Numbered from the stretch's first letter, positions 1-11,512 are shown. The stretch: 64,000 nt of DNA from Opisthocomus hoazin (GCF_030867145.1 NC_134427.1:17073001-17137000), one strand, 5' to 3'. Translations and numbers: made by a program. The notes: generated from the sequence alone by a model not told the origin.

Positions 1-794
1 GTACTGCTGGAAGAACTCCTGCTCTGAAGGACTGATGCTACTCCTTCCACTTCCTAATCATGCAATTAGAAAGAGCTAGTACTGATCCACAGTCCCTGAG
101 CCTGTCCTCTTCTATGTCTTGAAATGGTGGCTTGGAGGTGGAAAGGACCAGGGCTGGTTTTCTTGCTGTAAGACATTTCTCTTAACTCTAGAGGCTGAGT
201 TGCAAGTTGCATGGATAGAAGGGCTGAGAGCGACAGAGGATGACTGCGTTGGCAGGGCTGTACAGCAGTTTGGTGGCAGCTCCTACAGCAATTAACCCAG
301 GGGTCTGCTGGCTCCCACTGGTCTAGTTTGCTCTGGGTGGGTTGGGGGTGGTGGTGGAAATTATTTCCACTCACAAGACACAGTGGAACAGAAGTCAGAT
401 TTTTGAAGTGCAGCTAATGGACTGAACGTTTCATGTAGAGCCCACACAGGTTACTCGGAGAAGCTGAAATAGCATCATGAACCTTAACCCTTAATATCTT
501 CCTGGTGTCCCTGGAAATAAAAATCTGTCTTTTTGAGCTCTAGTGAGTGCCAGGCTGCATATTGTGTGCTCTTGCAGCACCCTGGTACCAGAAGAAATGC
601 TCTTTGGCAATGGGATGGGGTGTTAGGCAGTGAAAACGATGGGCAGGAAAACTCTCTTGGCCCTTGCTTCCTTTTTTCTTGCCGGAACAAACAAGTGACC
701 CTGAGGCTTGGGAACATTGTGCAGAAGATAAGAGGTGTGTATGGGTCAAGCCTAATTATTCTAGATGGAGTAGGGGCTACCATGTTTGACTCAA

Positions 795-830
795 TTTCTT
801 TCTTCCTTTCCTTCTTTCTTTCTGTCTCCT
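795..830 (+). repeat. TTTC-rich pyrimidine tract
   Basis: About 36 bases are almost entirely C and T, built from imperfect TTTC/TTCC units. It is followed directly by TATAG at 830-834, so it resembles a very strong splice acceptor. No good donor follows at a normal exon distance, so I treat it as simple sequence. Confidence 0.75.
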
Positions 831-1867
831 ATAGATGGGTTATTTTGTTTCAACTCCAGTTATATTCACATCTGCTTCTGAACAGAGATGTTTGTTTTTA
901 TAGCCAGGAGCTGAGGCTTTTTGTAGAAGATGAGTTATAAAGTGCTTGATTAGGAAGGTGGAGAGCAGCTTGAAATGAAACCTGCACCTTCCCAGGGAGA
1001 GTGACATTGTGCTTCTCAGCTGTAGAGACTGTGTTGATTAATTCATGCTGTCTTGAAATGCTGTTGTGCTAGTTACTTTAGCTCTAGCAAATGGTGTTTT
1101 TATAATGAAGTGGAAAGGGTTTGAAATAATGAGACAGAAAAATAACCACTGTGGTGGAGCAACAGAAAACTCTGTCTTAAAAAATGTACAAAGCACCTTT
1201 TCCTGTGTGATTGGTCAGCACAGTTGTAGGGTAGCACATCACAGTGACTGCTCTGCTTTCTTCGATCTGAGCTGATGGTAAGAAGGCAATGTCTGAAATG
1301 AAAATGAGAACACAGGGTATTTAAACTACTCCAGACTCCTTGATCAACGTGATGAGTAAACTTAGACAATGAGTTGTATATCAGGAAAACATACAGATTA
1401 TGCTCTGCTTGAAGAGGGGTGAGAAGAGAGCCCTCACTTATGGCCCCAAAAACCCTCACCAAAACCAAGCCCAAAAAACCTATTAGGCTATTTCTTGGCT
1501 ATTTTGAAAGCAAGCTATATAGCGTGCTTCTAGCTCTAATAGGCTGTTTTCTGAGAGGAAACCAAATCTCTTGACGTTAGTGGAATAGTACCATGGGTAT
1601 CTCTATCTTGTGGCATATTCATTGTAGGAAGAAACTGGGGGTGGGGGGAGAGGAGAAATAGAGAGGAGGCTCTTGTCCTTGACAATATTCTGGTTGTCTA
1701 TACTATAAAGTAAGTTTGTGATTGAAATGAATGCAAGAGAGGATCAAAACTATTGTATCGCACCCTGTGAGTAAATGGGGCGAAGGAAGGATGTTTAGGT
1801 ACAAAGATTTCATTGCCTTTGAAACAGCATTTCTTACAGCAGCAGAAATTGTCAATTGCTAGACAGA

Positions 1868-1914
1868 ATTCTTATTTGATTTGACAAATCAATTGATTTG
1901 ACATTCTTATTTGA
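1868..1914. repeat. Short direct repeat enclosing a 16-base palindrome
   Basis: The 12-mer ATTCTTATTTGA occurs at 1868-1879 and again at 1903-1914. Between them lies the perfect palindrome CAAATCAATTGATTTG at 1885-1900. The arrangement is seen directly. A function is not implied; AT-rich palindromes of this size can arise by local slippage or fold-back copying. Confidence 0.85.
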
Positions 1915-2765
1915 GACAAAAACCCTCTCAATCACTTCAATGGTTCTCAACGTTCATGTATCATCCTCTGTTTCATACCCACCAACTACTTCTACAAGCT
2001 CCGAATAACTTCAACTGGCAAAACACCAAAAAGTAGTTAATAATGTTTGCTCCTTACAAATGGGATGGTCTCAAGCCCAGTTAATTTTGAATTGTAATCC
2101 TCAGAGCTGTTGCCTGCTTACAATTCCAGTTGAAGTCAAGTGTAATTGGAGGAGATTCTTGTAAGAGAGGACAGAACTGGATTAGGTTGGGTATGGTGCT
2201 GCACTGATGCAGGTACAGCCTTCAGCAATGGAGTTACTGAGTTGAGAGCAGCGGTAGGAGACTTTGCCTGCACCTGCATTTTACAGAAAGCCCGAAATGA
2301 CTTGCCAGGAATAGAAACCAGGTCTACGCGGTGGTAATGATCTTTCTGCTCTCTGCGTGTATTTTTGAGATGAATACATGCTAAAACTAATCTAGTAGCC
2401 ATAAAAATCAGTAAAAATTACCCTGCTTGAAATAAATATGTGAGACCCACTTGTGATTATTTAGAAGGAACAAGTCATCATGTGCTGCGTTAAAGATGAG
2501 GCCTGTGCAGAAGAGATTTTTAGGAGATTCTCTGTGTTCTCTCTCAGTGCAGCACTGATGGCTACTCTGGAGCACAACTATTTAAAATAATAGTTTGATG
2601 ACTTCATTAAACTGTACATTTCTCCAATACAAAGTACAGACCATAAAGAAGTTTTTTTTAGTATACTGAAGTCAACCATCTGTCCCTTGCTGGTGTGTAT
2701 CCTTGACAAATGGTGCTGTAACTAGTCTGAGTCCCATCCTTGTTCAAAGAGGCAAAGTATTTCTC

Positions 2766-2780
2766 TAATAATAATAATAA
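2766..2780 (+). repeat. (TAA)5 microsatellite
   Basis: Five uninterrupted TAA units. It is short but possibly variable in length between individuals. Confidence 0.9.
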
Positions 2781-3562
2781 AGAAAGGATTATTTCTTGAA
2801 ACTTTTCTGTGTAACCTGAATTAGAGAACTGTGGATTGGGTCCCAATGTAATATGGATGCAATTGCAAAAATCAATGCATAAAACAGAGCCCAGAAGAGA
2901 ATTATATTTAACAGGAGACAGAAAATCAAAACATTCCAAACAAATTAGAAATTAAGACTGCAGCAGCTCAAGCCGAGTTTGCCTTATGGGGAAAGTTATT
3001 AATGTAACTAAGGTGATTTTTTTTTTTGCCAGAACTCCCCATCAGTAGTATATGCCCATGTCACGTCTCTGTTCTGTGACTTAATATAGCAGTACAGGTA
3101 GCAGATCAACAACGGTAAAATGACAAGAAGATAATTAAAGCTTTACTTTACAACATGTTGGAACTTTAAAGATATTGGAAGGTGCTGATACAAATTCTGA
3201 GCACCTGAGCTGTAGCAATATCACAGAACAGAAGCAATATAGCTTTTAGTCTAGAGAAATATCCTGTATTTCCCAGATCTAATAAAGTATATTGGATCCT
3301 TAATTTGTTTTAGAAAAAGATCCAAATGCTTTGCATTTGTTTAACCTAATCCAGTCTTAACCATTGCTAAAACGAAAGGGCTCTGTCTTGCATGTCACAC
3401 AGAGAAAGATTTGCCAAGTATGTAGCCTTTGGAAGAGAATGGTCACTTGTGTTTATAATAGTAACCCAAAACAACGAGAAGACCACCCTCTTTCGTATAG
3501 GTTGATGTAGTTTAAAAACCACCTAAAGTATTTGTAACTAACTGAATTGACTCACTAAAATA

Positions 3563-3895
3563 TTTGCAGGAAGAAAAGGTTCAGAGGAGACCTTATTGCT
3601 TGTCTGCAACTGCTGACTGGAGTACATGGAGGAGACAGAACCAAACTCCTCTCATAGATGCACAGGGATGGGATGAGAGGCAGTGGGTGCAAGTTGGAGC
3701 ATAGGAAATTCTGATTAATTATAAGGAAAATCTTTTTTACCACAGTGGTGCCTTGGAGAGGTTGTGACATCTTTGTCATTGGAGGTATTCAAGCCTCTGC
3801 TGGTTGGTTCACTGAGCAACCTGCTCTAACTGACCCTGCTCTGAGCAGGACCTCAGGAGGACCCTTCCAACTCAAATTATTCTGTCACAATATGA
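3563..3895 (+). mobile_element. CR1 LINE, old 3' end fragment
   Basis: The + strand carries a decayed CR1 3' end. It opens with a coding trace equivalent to the CR1 ORF2 phrase R-G-D-L-I-A, passes through a degraded C-terminal region (including a TTVVPW-like phrase before the family's leucine-rich end), and closes with the CR1 tail: a 'gaggaccctTCCAACTC' motif followed by ATTCTGTCAC, a degenerate octamer. In-frame stops and small gaps break the frame. Most of the element is missing, as in the usual 5'-truncated CR1 insertion. Boundaries are good to about 15 bases. The high divergence suggests an old insertion. Confidence 0.82.
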
Positions 3896-5127
3896 TCTTT
3901 GAAACTGGAACTGGGCCTTGAACTCTTGAACTAATGTTTATTATCTCTAGTAATACTAGTATAGATATGATCTCTTGACCATCTGTAGCAGCTGAAATGG
4001 CCTGAAGGCATTTGACTTGATAGTATGCATAGCAAAATCATTTGTACCTGGGTCAGTACGTGTCAGGCTGTATTTCATGGAGTCTGAAAGTAAAGAAACA
4101 ACCTTGGGATTGTTTCTGTGTTTCCCAATGTCAAAGTAGTCGAAAATAATGGGAGTTGGAGTGCTGGCTTGTGGTGCTGAAAAAGAGAATTGGAAAGTGA
4201 AACTTGTTCTAATTAAAAAAAAAAAGAAACTAATTCAGGATATGGCACCATGATATGAAGTTATTTATGTGTCAATTCTATGGTAAGAGTAAGAACAACT
4301 TCTGTGTTACAGATGTACAGTGGAAAATATTTCAGCCTGACTTTACATTGGATTCCAACACAGATGCAGGTGTTTCCCCAGTGCTTGCCTTCAGGTAACC
4401 TGTGTTGTAATGGCAAGTGTTTTATGGACTGCTCTGTTCCTATGCCCAGTTCTGCTGCTCACCTTCCTGATCCTATACCATTTCTGGGTGCTAGCATCAA
4501 TTACTGAGGAGCGTGTGCTTTTATATCTTTACTGACTGAGATTTTTTCTGTCTGAAGCAGGTGAAGGAGCATGTACAAGATAGCTGATTATTTACATGTG
4601 TCCAGAAGTCCATTAAATGTCTGCTCTGGGTACCTGAGGTCCATGGGTCCATTCGGATGGATAGTTTCGAATGTGTTTAGTGCCCTTAGGCACCACTGTC
4701 CCTTTTCTCCCTTGAGTTATGGCAGCATTCTTTAAGCCTTCTCTTTGTTTCATTCATCTTGCAAAAGAAAATGTTTCATGAGCTAGTGAGCCCCACTTGT
4801 GATTTTCCAACTGTTTGTCTGGCTGCAAACTGTCATTTCCAAGAGAATATATTAATGGTGCTGTTATCTCTTGATCACGTCAATGTTAACGCACGTATGT
4901 GCTGTTTCTGCCTCGTTCCCACATAATTACAAGCCTGTGTTTGGCAAATGAGCATATATTTGCTTTCTTGATTAAGAAGGTTCTGAGAAATTTTTGCATG
5001 CTTGGTAGGACATAACTTATGAAAAGAACTAGTTTAGAAGTGAAGCCCAGCAGTAGAGATTCTTAGCATTTCCCTAATACATTCCTCTGCTGGGCAGAAA
5101 GCAGTTTGTGAATGCTAATGAAATCAG
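3896..5127. other. Non-coding block, no gene recognised
   Basis: Unique AT-rich sequence with an 11-base A-run near 4216. A 75-codon open frame at 4280-4507 has no recognisable motif. Nothing else stands out. Confidence 0.6.
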
Positions 5128-5272
5128 CTTTGCATTACCCCAGTGAAGTAGCTATGCATTATTCCTGTGAGAAGATGGAGGCACAGCATGATTAAGTGGC
5201 TTGTCTGGATTCATATAGCTGCTGGGATTCCAGCATTTGCTCAGGTGTTGGCTTTCAGCACTAGACCCAAGG
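5128..5272 (+). mobile_element. MIR-type SINE relic
   Basis: The segment follows the order of the MIR core and 3' part. It begins with a 'ttaCCCcaGTGAaGTAg' phrase, then an ATTATTCCT stretch, then GATGGAGGCACAG, TTAAGTGGCTTG, a degraded 'TCAtAtAGCTgcTGGGATTCCAGc' equivalent, and finally CACTAGACCC. These match, in order, the well-known MIR phrases for the 'gaggcacagagaggttaagt-acttgcc-cacacagct-gggattc' region. The family is an ancient tRNA-derived SINE mobilised by L2-type LINEs, present at low copy number in birds. The match is from memory, with several substitutions and gaps, so the subfamily is not assigned. Confidence 0.68.
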
Positions 5273-8200
5273 GCCAAACGGTATTTTTTTTTTCTTCCAG
5301 AAAATGCTTTTTTGTGTCCTAAAAGCTAAACTCTTTTTTAAACTAAAATGTCTCTACTCTTTATGGTCAGGAAGTTAATATTCAAAATATGAGCTGCATG
5401 TAATCAATGCCTTATTCCTGCAGTCAGCCTGAAATAATAAATATTAGAGAGAAATAGACTGCAGGCATTACTCCCATGATGAGTTAGTTCAAAAGTTTGT
5501 CATGAAGACTCAGATGATGCCAATGAACTGTTTCTTCTCCAGTCAAATGAGACAAGAAGGGAGCAGGGTGGACGTATTTATGTTCTAGAAGAGACTATAC
5601 ATGTTACTACTTCTTGCATCAGAGGAAACAGGTGTGAGGTTGTATACGAACCCTGATTTCTTTCCACTGTGATCCCTGTCTGGGCCACAAAGGGAGGAGA
5701 TGTCCCTTAGAGCTGACCAGTGGTGCCCCATCATTCAAATTCACCTGCTGGAGGCCATCATTTAATGATATTTTTTTCTGATGAGCCTTCTCATGTCCTT
5801 TCATAGCTGTGGCATTGCCAGGATTGCATGTTTCAGACTAACTTCTGCTGTAGCATTTAAAAGGAGCCACCTCACTATACTCTGTCTTATTGTGTACTGC
5901 TGATTATTTTTTACGGAAATTGTTTTAGTAGCTACTGTAGTTTTACTTCTATAGTATTATAATAATATTTGTCTGTATGGTCTTCAGAATTTTTGAGCTT
6001 CTCTGGAGGAACCAGGAAAGTTGGAAAGAGTTGGCTATGGAGGGCCCAAGCCCTTTCTTGAGGTACTCATGCACTCCAATATTTAAACTGAAATAAAGTC
6101 AGTAAACCTGGTCAGGCAGCTTTGTTGACATGTAGGAATGGGAAAATATACAGGGATCTGTTGGTTAGGTCCGCAGTTCAGGAAAGCTGCTGAGATCATC
6201 CACTGGGTGAAATGAAGCCGCTCTCTTGGAATTAGTAGCGCTGCAGCTGCTTTACCAGAGCTGAATCCCAGCCAGCTTCAGAGCTGATACTCCTTTATAT
6301 GCAGCCCTGCAGAGAATGGCGTAAATTAGAGCCTGTGCAAGGAGAACAATAAACAAGTTTAATTTAGTGGTTGGTAAGTACTCCTGATTCCTATGATCCT
6401 TTCAGGATCTAATTCTCTAAGCACCTGTGCCAGTGAAATTGCTATTAATCCTCAGTTCGCTGGCAGTGTTGCTGTACCTAGTAACTTGGGGCTCTAGCAG
6501 CAGAGAGGTACTTGTGATCTCAGATATTTTTGAGTGGACGGAAGCAATCAGTTGAATGAGAGGCTGGTTTGTAATGCAGAATGGTCTGTTGTGTGCTAAG
6601 CCCGGTGTGAGAAATGAAAGCACACCTAAAAGAACCAGCATGCCAGCAAGCAGCAACAGGAGTGTGTCCAGTGCTGGATGGCTGCTGTGGGACAAGGAGA
6701 GGCAGCAGACGGTCTCTTTTATCTGGTGCTTTTGTCCCCTGTGCTGACAGCAATGTCCCTGCAACCAGGATCCGAAATTGAGATCATTCCTGATGCTTTG
6801 GGAAGGATTCCTGTTTACCCAGACAAGGGGAAGGTCAGCAACTTTTGTCAGAGTTAATAAAGTAGCTTCCAGATGATGGAGTGGAGCTGACTGGGATGTT
6901 GGGATAGTGCTCTGCAGTTTCTTGTCTCAGGATGGGAGAGCAGGTGGTGGTCAGAGCCTGGGGCCCGGTGGCTGGCACGCCGCCTTCATCTGTCCTGGAT
7001 CTTGGCTTTGCAGGTGGCTGCACGCTGCTCTGCTGCCCTTCCACCTCACTAAGCCTGGTAGCGTTTGCGTGAAACTGCCCGGAGCAGTCTATGAATTACT
7101 GTTCATCTAAAAACGGCATTAACAGGCAAGCATGTGCCTGTGTGTGCTGGGAACTGGAGAGTAAACAGTCCAACACCAGCTTTGGAGTTAGGCTTTGGGG
7201 ACCTACAAGCCTCTACAGAATGTGCTTTTTGTGACGGATAAGCAGTGAGATGCATTTATATGGCAACCATTATGGTACATGGTAGAGACTCGGCACAGTA
7301 CTATATTTTTGCCTTGAAAGGCAGCTAGCTCTAAGTTGCACAGAGATGACTGGGAATCTGATGAATAATCTTCTGTGGATGTGAGTTTGTCTGTGGCGTA
7401 AGCCTCCCCTCCTGTTGCCTGGTCTGCTGACCTTCAGATTTTAGGTCAGTTCCTGAAGCCTCAGCCAATAAGCACATATACACACACAAGCATTTGGCAG
7501 AAGTTGAGTCATGTCAGTTTTCTCACTATTGTGAAAAAATACCTTAGTGGTATTAGTGCAAATTGCCTTTTTTTTTTTTTGCGGCAGGAGGGAGGCAAGG
7601 AGTACTTTGCTGTCTTAACAGCCTCACCCCTGGCAGAATCAGTTAAAATGGAAAGTTATTGCAGCGTGAAGATCAGAGCAAAGACTCTGACGGAGTGCAG
7701 CTGGTTCAAATCAGCCTTGATTAATCCATCATCTATGATTGAAAATTGGTGGTGTAAAGTTGTCAAGGTCACCATACAGAACAAGGCTGATGGTGGTTAT
7801 TCCTTCAGGGGTTAGGCTTTCACCCACAGATACACCAAGCCCTAAATGAGTAATACTTAAAAAAATGAAGGGAGGCAGTGGTGTCTAGCAAAGGCTTACT
7901 CTCCTCTTTCTGAATTTACTTAGGTTTAGATCCTCAAGAAGCTACTACTTTTAGGACCTGCAAGTCCAGAGTTAAAACCTTGTAACTGTATTAGCCCCGG
8001 AGGAGTCCATGTCTTCAGGTGTATTTGGGTTTTGTTACTGAAGTGCCACAGGTGCCTTAAATTCTGCTGCCTGGCTCAGAGATAAATCACACCTGCGCTG
8101 GGTGGCCTAGTCTTTAGCTGGGGCTGCAGTCTCCTTGGGCTTTTCAAAAGGAGCTCTCTCTGTGCAGTGTCTTCACCGTGGCTGCTCGTGTAATAGGTGT

Positions 8201-8298
8201 TTGTTAGGGCCTGTGTGGGAGAATAGGCTCTCTGTTGCCCTGTAGAAGGGGAAGGTGGTGTTATGGGAGGACTAATATAATTTTCTTCCTTTATTTAG

Positions 8299-8390
8299 GA
8301 AGATTTAATATGTCTTCTGGGTGAGTGCTCCGACTGCTGGACCAAGTGCCCTTTGGAGAGGGAAGCAGCTGGCCGCTGAGAGAAGAAAAA
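8299..8390 (+). other. Candidate small exon, unidentified
   Basis: A T/C-rich stretch ending TTTATTTAG at 8298 makes a good splice acceptor. Two donor-like sites follow: CTGG/GTGAGT after 8320 and AAAA/GTGAGT after 8390. With the first donor the exon is 22 bases and contains an ATG at 8310-8312, so it could be a start-codon exon. With the second donor the frame beginning at 8299 is open for 26 codons to a TGA at 8377, with four cysteines spaced C-x4-C-x2-C-x3-C. That would be a 3' terminal or non-coding exon. I recognise no family. Splice-flanked chance segments are common in introns, so this is a lead only. Confidence 0.25.
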
Positions 8391-8777
8391 GTGAGTACAA
8401 TGTTTTTGCTTTGGAATTTGGGGGTGCTGGGAGAGGGAGGAGCTGGGAATCCTAAGTTATATAAAATAGCAATAAACTGATGGGAGAGCGAAAGGACTGC
8501 AATCCAGGTTGTTTTCCTCTGCTAGTATAAATTGGGTACTGTGCTCTTCTCTGGTCAGTGATTGTGTAACTATTCATCATGGAGTAGATCAGCCTTAGTC
8601 CAAGTGCAAGCATTGCTTTCTCTCCTTTACCCCATGTAGCCTGTTGGCAGAGGGTCTTCCTTGGAACAGCATCCTTGAGTTTTCTCAGGCGAGGAGGGAT
8701 CTGAACCTGGGATTTTCCATGTACTTGATCTAGGGGTTAGATGGCTTTCTTTATAGCAAAGCTTAAAGACAGCACAT

Positions 8778-8824
8778 TCCTAGTGAGTTTGTAATTGCTA
8801 TTTGCTGGCAAGGTCAATAGCTTT
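8778..8824 (+). repeat. Copy 1 of a diverged 47-base direct repeat
   Basis: This matches 9896-9942 at 41 of 47 positions without gaps. The shared core reads TTTGTAATTGCTATTTG, followed by TGGCA and GGTCAA. It lies about 1.1 kb from its partner in the same orientation. I cannot assign it to CR1 or another repeat family known to me. Confidence 0.85.
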
Positions 8825-9895
8825 TGTGTGTCAGGGGAAAATGCACTGTGGGTAGCTATGATAGCTGGGGGGGCAGGTATTTGGTTAGCACAAAGGAGGA
8901 AAAAAAGAGGGGCGTATGTGCTGGTTTAGAGGGACTTCATTTTTGTTCAAAAAGTTCAGGAGGCTTTTCAAGGTGTGCGGGGAGATGCATCTCTGCAGCT
9001 GGAAGAGAAATGGGCTTTCTGTGCTCTTTGCACTTCCCACGGACAGCCTTAAGAGATTCCTGTTGTGTTCTTGGGGATTCCCATTAATTACCACTGGAGT
9101 CGGGCCCATAACCATGGAGAGCCCTCAACATCCCAGACAACTAATAAACCACAGAGGGAAGAACGTGTGAGGTAGTGGCGGTGTTGTTTTACTTCTGGGC
9201 TCCATGCTGAGTAGCGCCACTGGTCCTGGTGTGCCTGACAACAATTGGATTATGTTTCAGCTGAAGCCTTATAAAGCCCTCCGTGTTTAGCGAATGGGCC
9301 TCTGTGGTTCCCCTTCTGCAGTGCACCACAGTGTTTGTGTGATGCATTGGGACCCCGGGATTGTAATTCCGATGCCACACACTCTCTCACAAGGCCCAAT
9401 GGCAGTAAAACATGGGGAGCTACAAAACTCTGCTGAGACATTTTGTGACTGCAGCTTTCATTTCTTTCAAATTGATACAATTCAGTGCTGTGTTGAAAGA
9501 ACACAGGATTGTAATTAGTTGAGTCCTATTTTTCTGATAACTGCTTAAACCTTAATATCCTGAAAAGCATGGTATTTTTCTGTCAGAAAGGAAGGTTTAT
9601 GGTCTGTATTTCTATAGAACCTCATCGTTAAGGAGAAATGGCCCATTACGTAGAGTAAATTTCCTGAATGTTTTTCAAGTACTTATTTGTTTTAATAGAG
9701 TCATTAGTACCACAATTACTTATAAAGAAAAACGCAAACTAATCAGAAAAATGCTTTGCAGGTCTCGGGATGTTCGTGTGCATAATGCTGCTGTGTACTT
9801 TGTAAGCAAGGAGATTCTTCTGTATTTATTTTGAAAGCTGGTATCGTGTTTATAAACTGAAAACCTCCTTAAAGTGAGGCTTTAGGATGGTCAGG

Positions 9896-9942
9896 TCCTA
9901 CTGAATTTGTAATTGCTATTTGTTGGCAGGGTCAACAACTTT
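9896..9942 (+). repeat. Copy 2 of a diverged 47-base direct repeat
   Basis: Partner of 8778-8824: 41 of 47 bases are identical and the six differences are scattered single substitutions. The flanks beyond the 47 bases do not match, so either a short segment was duplicated or both are remnants of one dispersed repeat. Confidence 0.85.
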
Positions 9943-10782
9943 CAGATCTCAATAGAATACCCAATGGTTGCGAAACTGTTATACAAATACATCTGCAAAT
10001 ACATCACCCTCTACCCTCTGCTCATAAATAGCTGAGGGAAGAAAACATCTATTGCTGAACAAGAAGATTCCTAAATGATAGACATCAATAATTTAACCAA
10101 TTATAACTTATTTATTCCTTTATTACTCGTTGTGCTATGGCTAAAATGAATGTTTTTGTGTTTTGCTCTTTTCTAGCAGTATTGCCGTAAGGACAGGCTG
10201 CTTTTTTTATTCCTGCAGATTCAGTGCATCTACAGGCAACAATTTATTGCAGCAGAATGAAATAGCCTAGGCAAAGAATGGCAGGCTGAGAATTAGTCTG
10301 CTTATGAAAACCATGGGCAGACAATCTCTAGAGTGTTCAGGACGCAGCGGGGAAAATGTGCTTCTGGTTAGATAAGTAATTACTCACTCTGGCCATCAGG
10401 GGTTTTATTGTGTGTTATTTTTCTTTTCAATTTATAAAATAGCTGACCTAAGGTTTGTACCTAATTCTGAGGAGAATCTGTGTAGTTTGCATAATTCGCA
10501 TTGAAAGTGGCTGCTGAGCTCAAAATGTGTCACTGTAGCAATTGCCATCAAGGAAGGGCAACAGCAGCTTGAGGAAGTTTCTGTACTCATTAGTTCATTG
10601 CACCTTAGTGGGGAGTAACATCTAATTTAGTTTGTGTCAGAAGTTAGATACTTTAACAAAAAAGAAAGCTGAAGACAGGGTGTTATTTGGGATGTTCAGG
10701 TTTCCATAACCTATTGTAGTAATATTGCGCAGAGGGTGTACAAAAGCACAGGCCCTGCTGTTGATACATGAACTAATGGTGT

Positions 10783-11200
10783 TGTGAAGTAGCTTAGGTT
10801 GGGAGGGACCTCTGGGGGTCGTCTGCTCAGAGATGCCCTGCTCAAAGCAGGGCCAGCTTGCATCAGCCTGCTCAGAGTTGTTTGGTTTTTTTTTGTAGTT
10901 GAGTTTTAAATATCCTCAAGGATAAAGCTTCCCCACCCACCTGGCCCTGTTCTGGTGTTTGACCACCTGCATGGTGGGAAAAAATAATAAAAAAAAAAAA
11001 GAGCAAATATCAGAGTTTCAAGCACTGGCCTCAATTTGGTGTCGTCTGCAAACTTGCTGAGAATATTGTCTAGGTGATTTAAAAAAGACTTTAAATAGTG
11101 TTGAATCTAATATCTGTCTCTGAGGGATGTTACTAGTGGCACCAGCTGGACTTTGTGCCTTTGATCACAAGATTGGGGTTTTTCACTTAAGCCAGTTATG
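10783..11200 (-). mobile_element. CR1 LINE, old fragment of a non-coding-tail subfamily
   Basis: Read on the + strand this is a reverse-complement CR1. It starts with 'cTTaGGTTGGgAGGGACC', then 'GCCCTGCTCAAAGCAGGGCCAG'-like sequence. After a region with T and A runs come GTCTGCAAACTTGCTGA, GAGGGATGTTACTAGTGG and TTGATCACAA. Those latter phrases match the strongly conserved part of CR1 subfamilies that carry 'gacaccactggtcacc' and 'ccattgaccacaactc'. No reading frame survives. The middle (around 10890-11010) is badly degraded and contains an A-run, so the element may be two pieces. The right end is uncertain by about 30 bases. Confidence 0.75.
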
Positions 11201-11460
11201 CTGTGCTTATGGGATTAAGGTAGTACTTGCACATTTCACCATACTGTGCATGGCATTCCTGGCTCTACTTCCTCTCCTGTTGGCCAACATCCCCCATTCC
11301 CTCCTCACTGAAAAAAGAAAAGCAAATGGAGTCTTGTGACTAGTGTGCTGCTGCTGAGCCACACAATCATAACTGACATTGACATATCTCAGAGATCTCT
11401 ATCTGCTGTAGAGAGCAGCCTATGGAGTTCAGTAGTGCCGGCCTGATGGGCCCTTTTTGG

Positions 11461-11512
11461 TGTTTTTTTTGTTTTGTTTTTTTTTTTCTTTTTCCCCCCT
11501 CTTTTGAAGAGC
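11461..11512 (+). repeat. T-rich then C-rich low-complexity tract
   Basis: T8, T4 and T11 runs separated by single G bases are followed by CTTTTT, C6 and TCTTTT. It could be the complement of an old poly(A)-like tail, but no retrocopy is recognisable beside it. Confidence 0.85.

Larger units (their letters stand above)
1..3562. other. Non-coding block, no gene recognised
   Basis: This is AT-rich unique sequence without a recognisable exon, RNA gene or transposon. Short open frames here (up to 135 codons) have no domain that I recognise and occur on both strands, as expected by chance. It holds a long pyrimidine tract (795-830), a 16-base palindrome inside a short direct repeat (1868-1914), a (TAA)5 run (2766-2780) and a T-run near 3017. 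It is probably intronic or intergenic. Confidence 0.6.
5273..10782. other. Non-coding block with candidate exon and repeated 47-mer
   Basis: No gene is recognised with confidence. This block holds a splice-flanked candidate exon at 8299-8390, a diverged 47-base direct repeat (8778-8824 and 9896-9942), TAATTA motifs at 9083-9090 (as ATTAATTA) and 10377-10382, and T-runs near 5281 and 7568. Open frames such as 6417-6764 (-) and 7504-7815 (+) show no recognisable domain. The part from about 8.7 to 10.4 kb could contain regulatory DNA, which only alignment to other birds could show. Confidence 0.5.

Noticed and set aside
795..955. Excellent acceptor-like pyrimidine tract ending in TATAG
   Set aside because: The tract is a simple TTTC repeat, and no convincing donor or conserved frame follows.
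7700..7720. GGTTCAAATC, resembling a tRNA T-loop
   Set aside because: No matching acceptor, D or anticodon stems around it; not a tRNA gene.
8700..8760. MIR-like phrase GGATCTGAACCTGGGATTTTCC
   Set aside because: Only about 25 bases resemble the MIR 3' region, and the preceding core is missing.
10391..10406. GGCCATCAGGGG, resembling a CTCF core
   Set aside because: Too many mismatches to the consensus in the second half.
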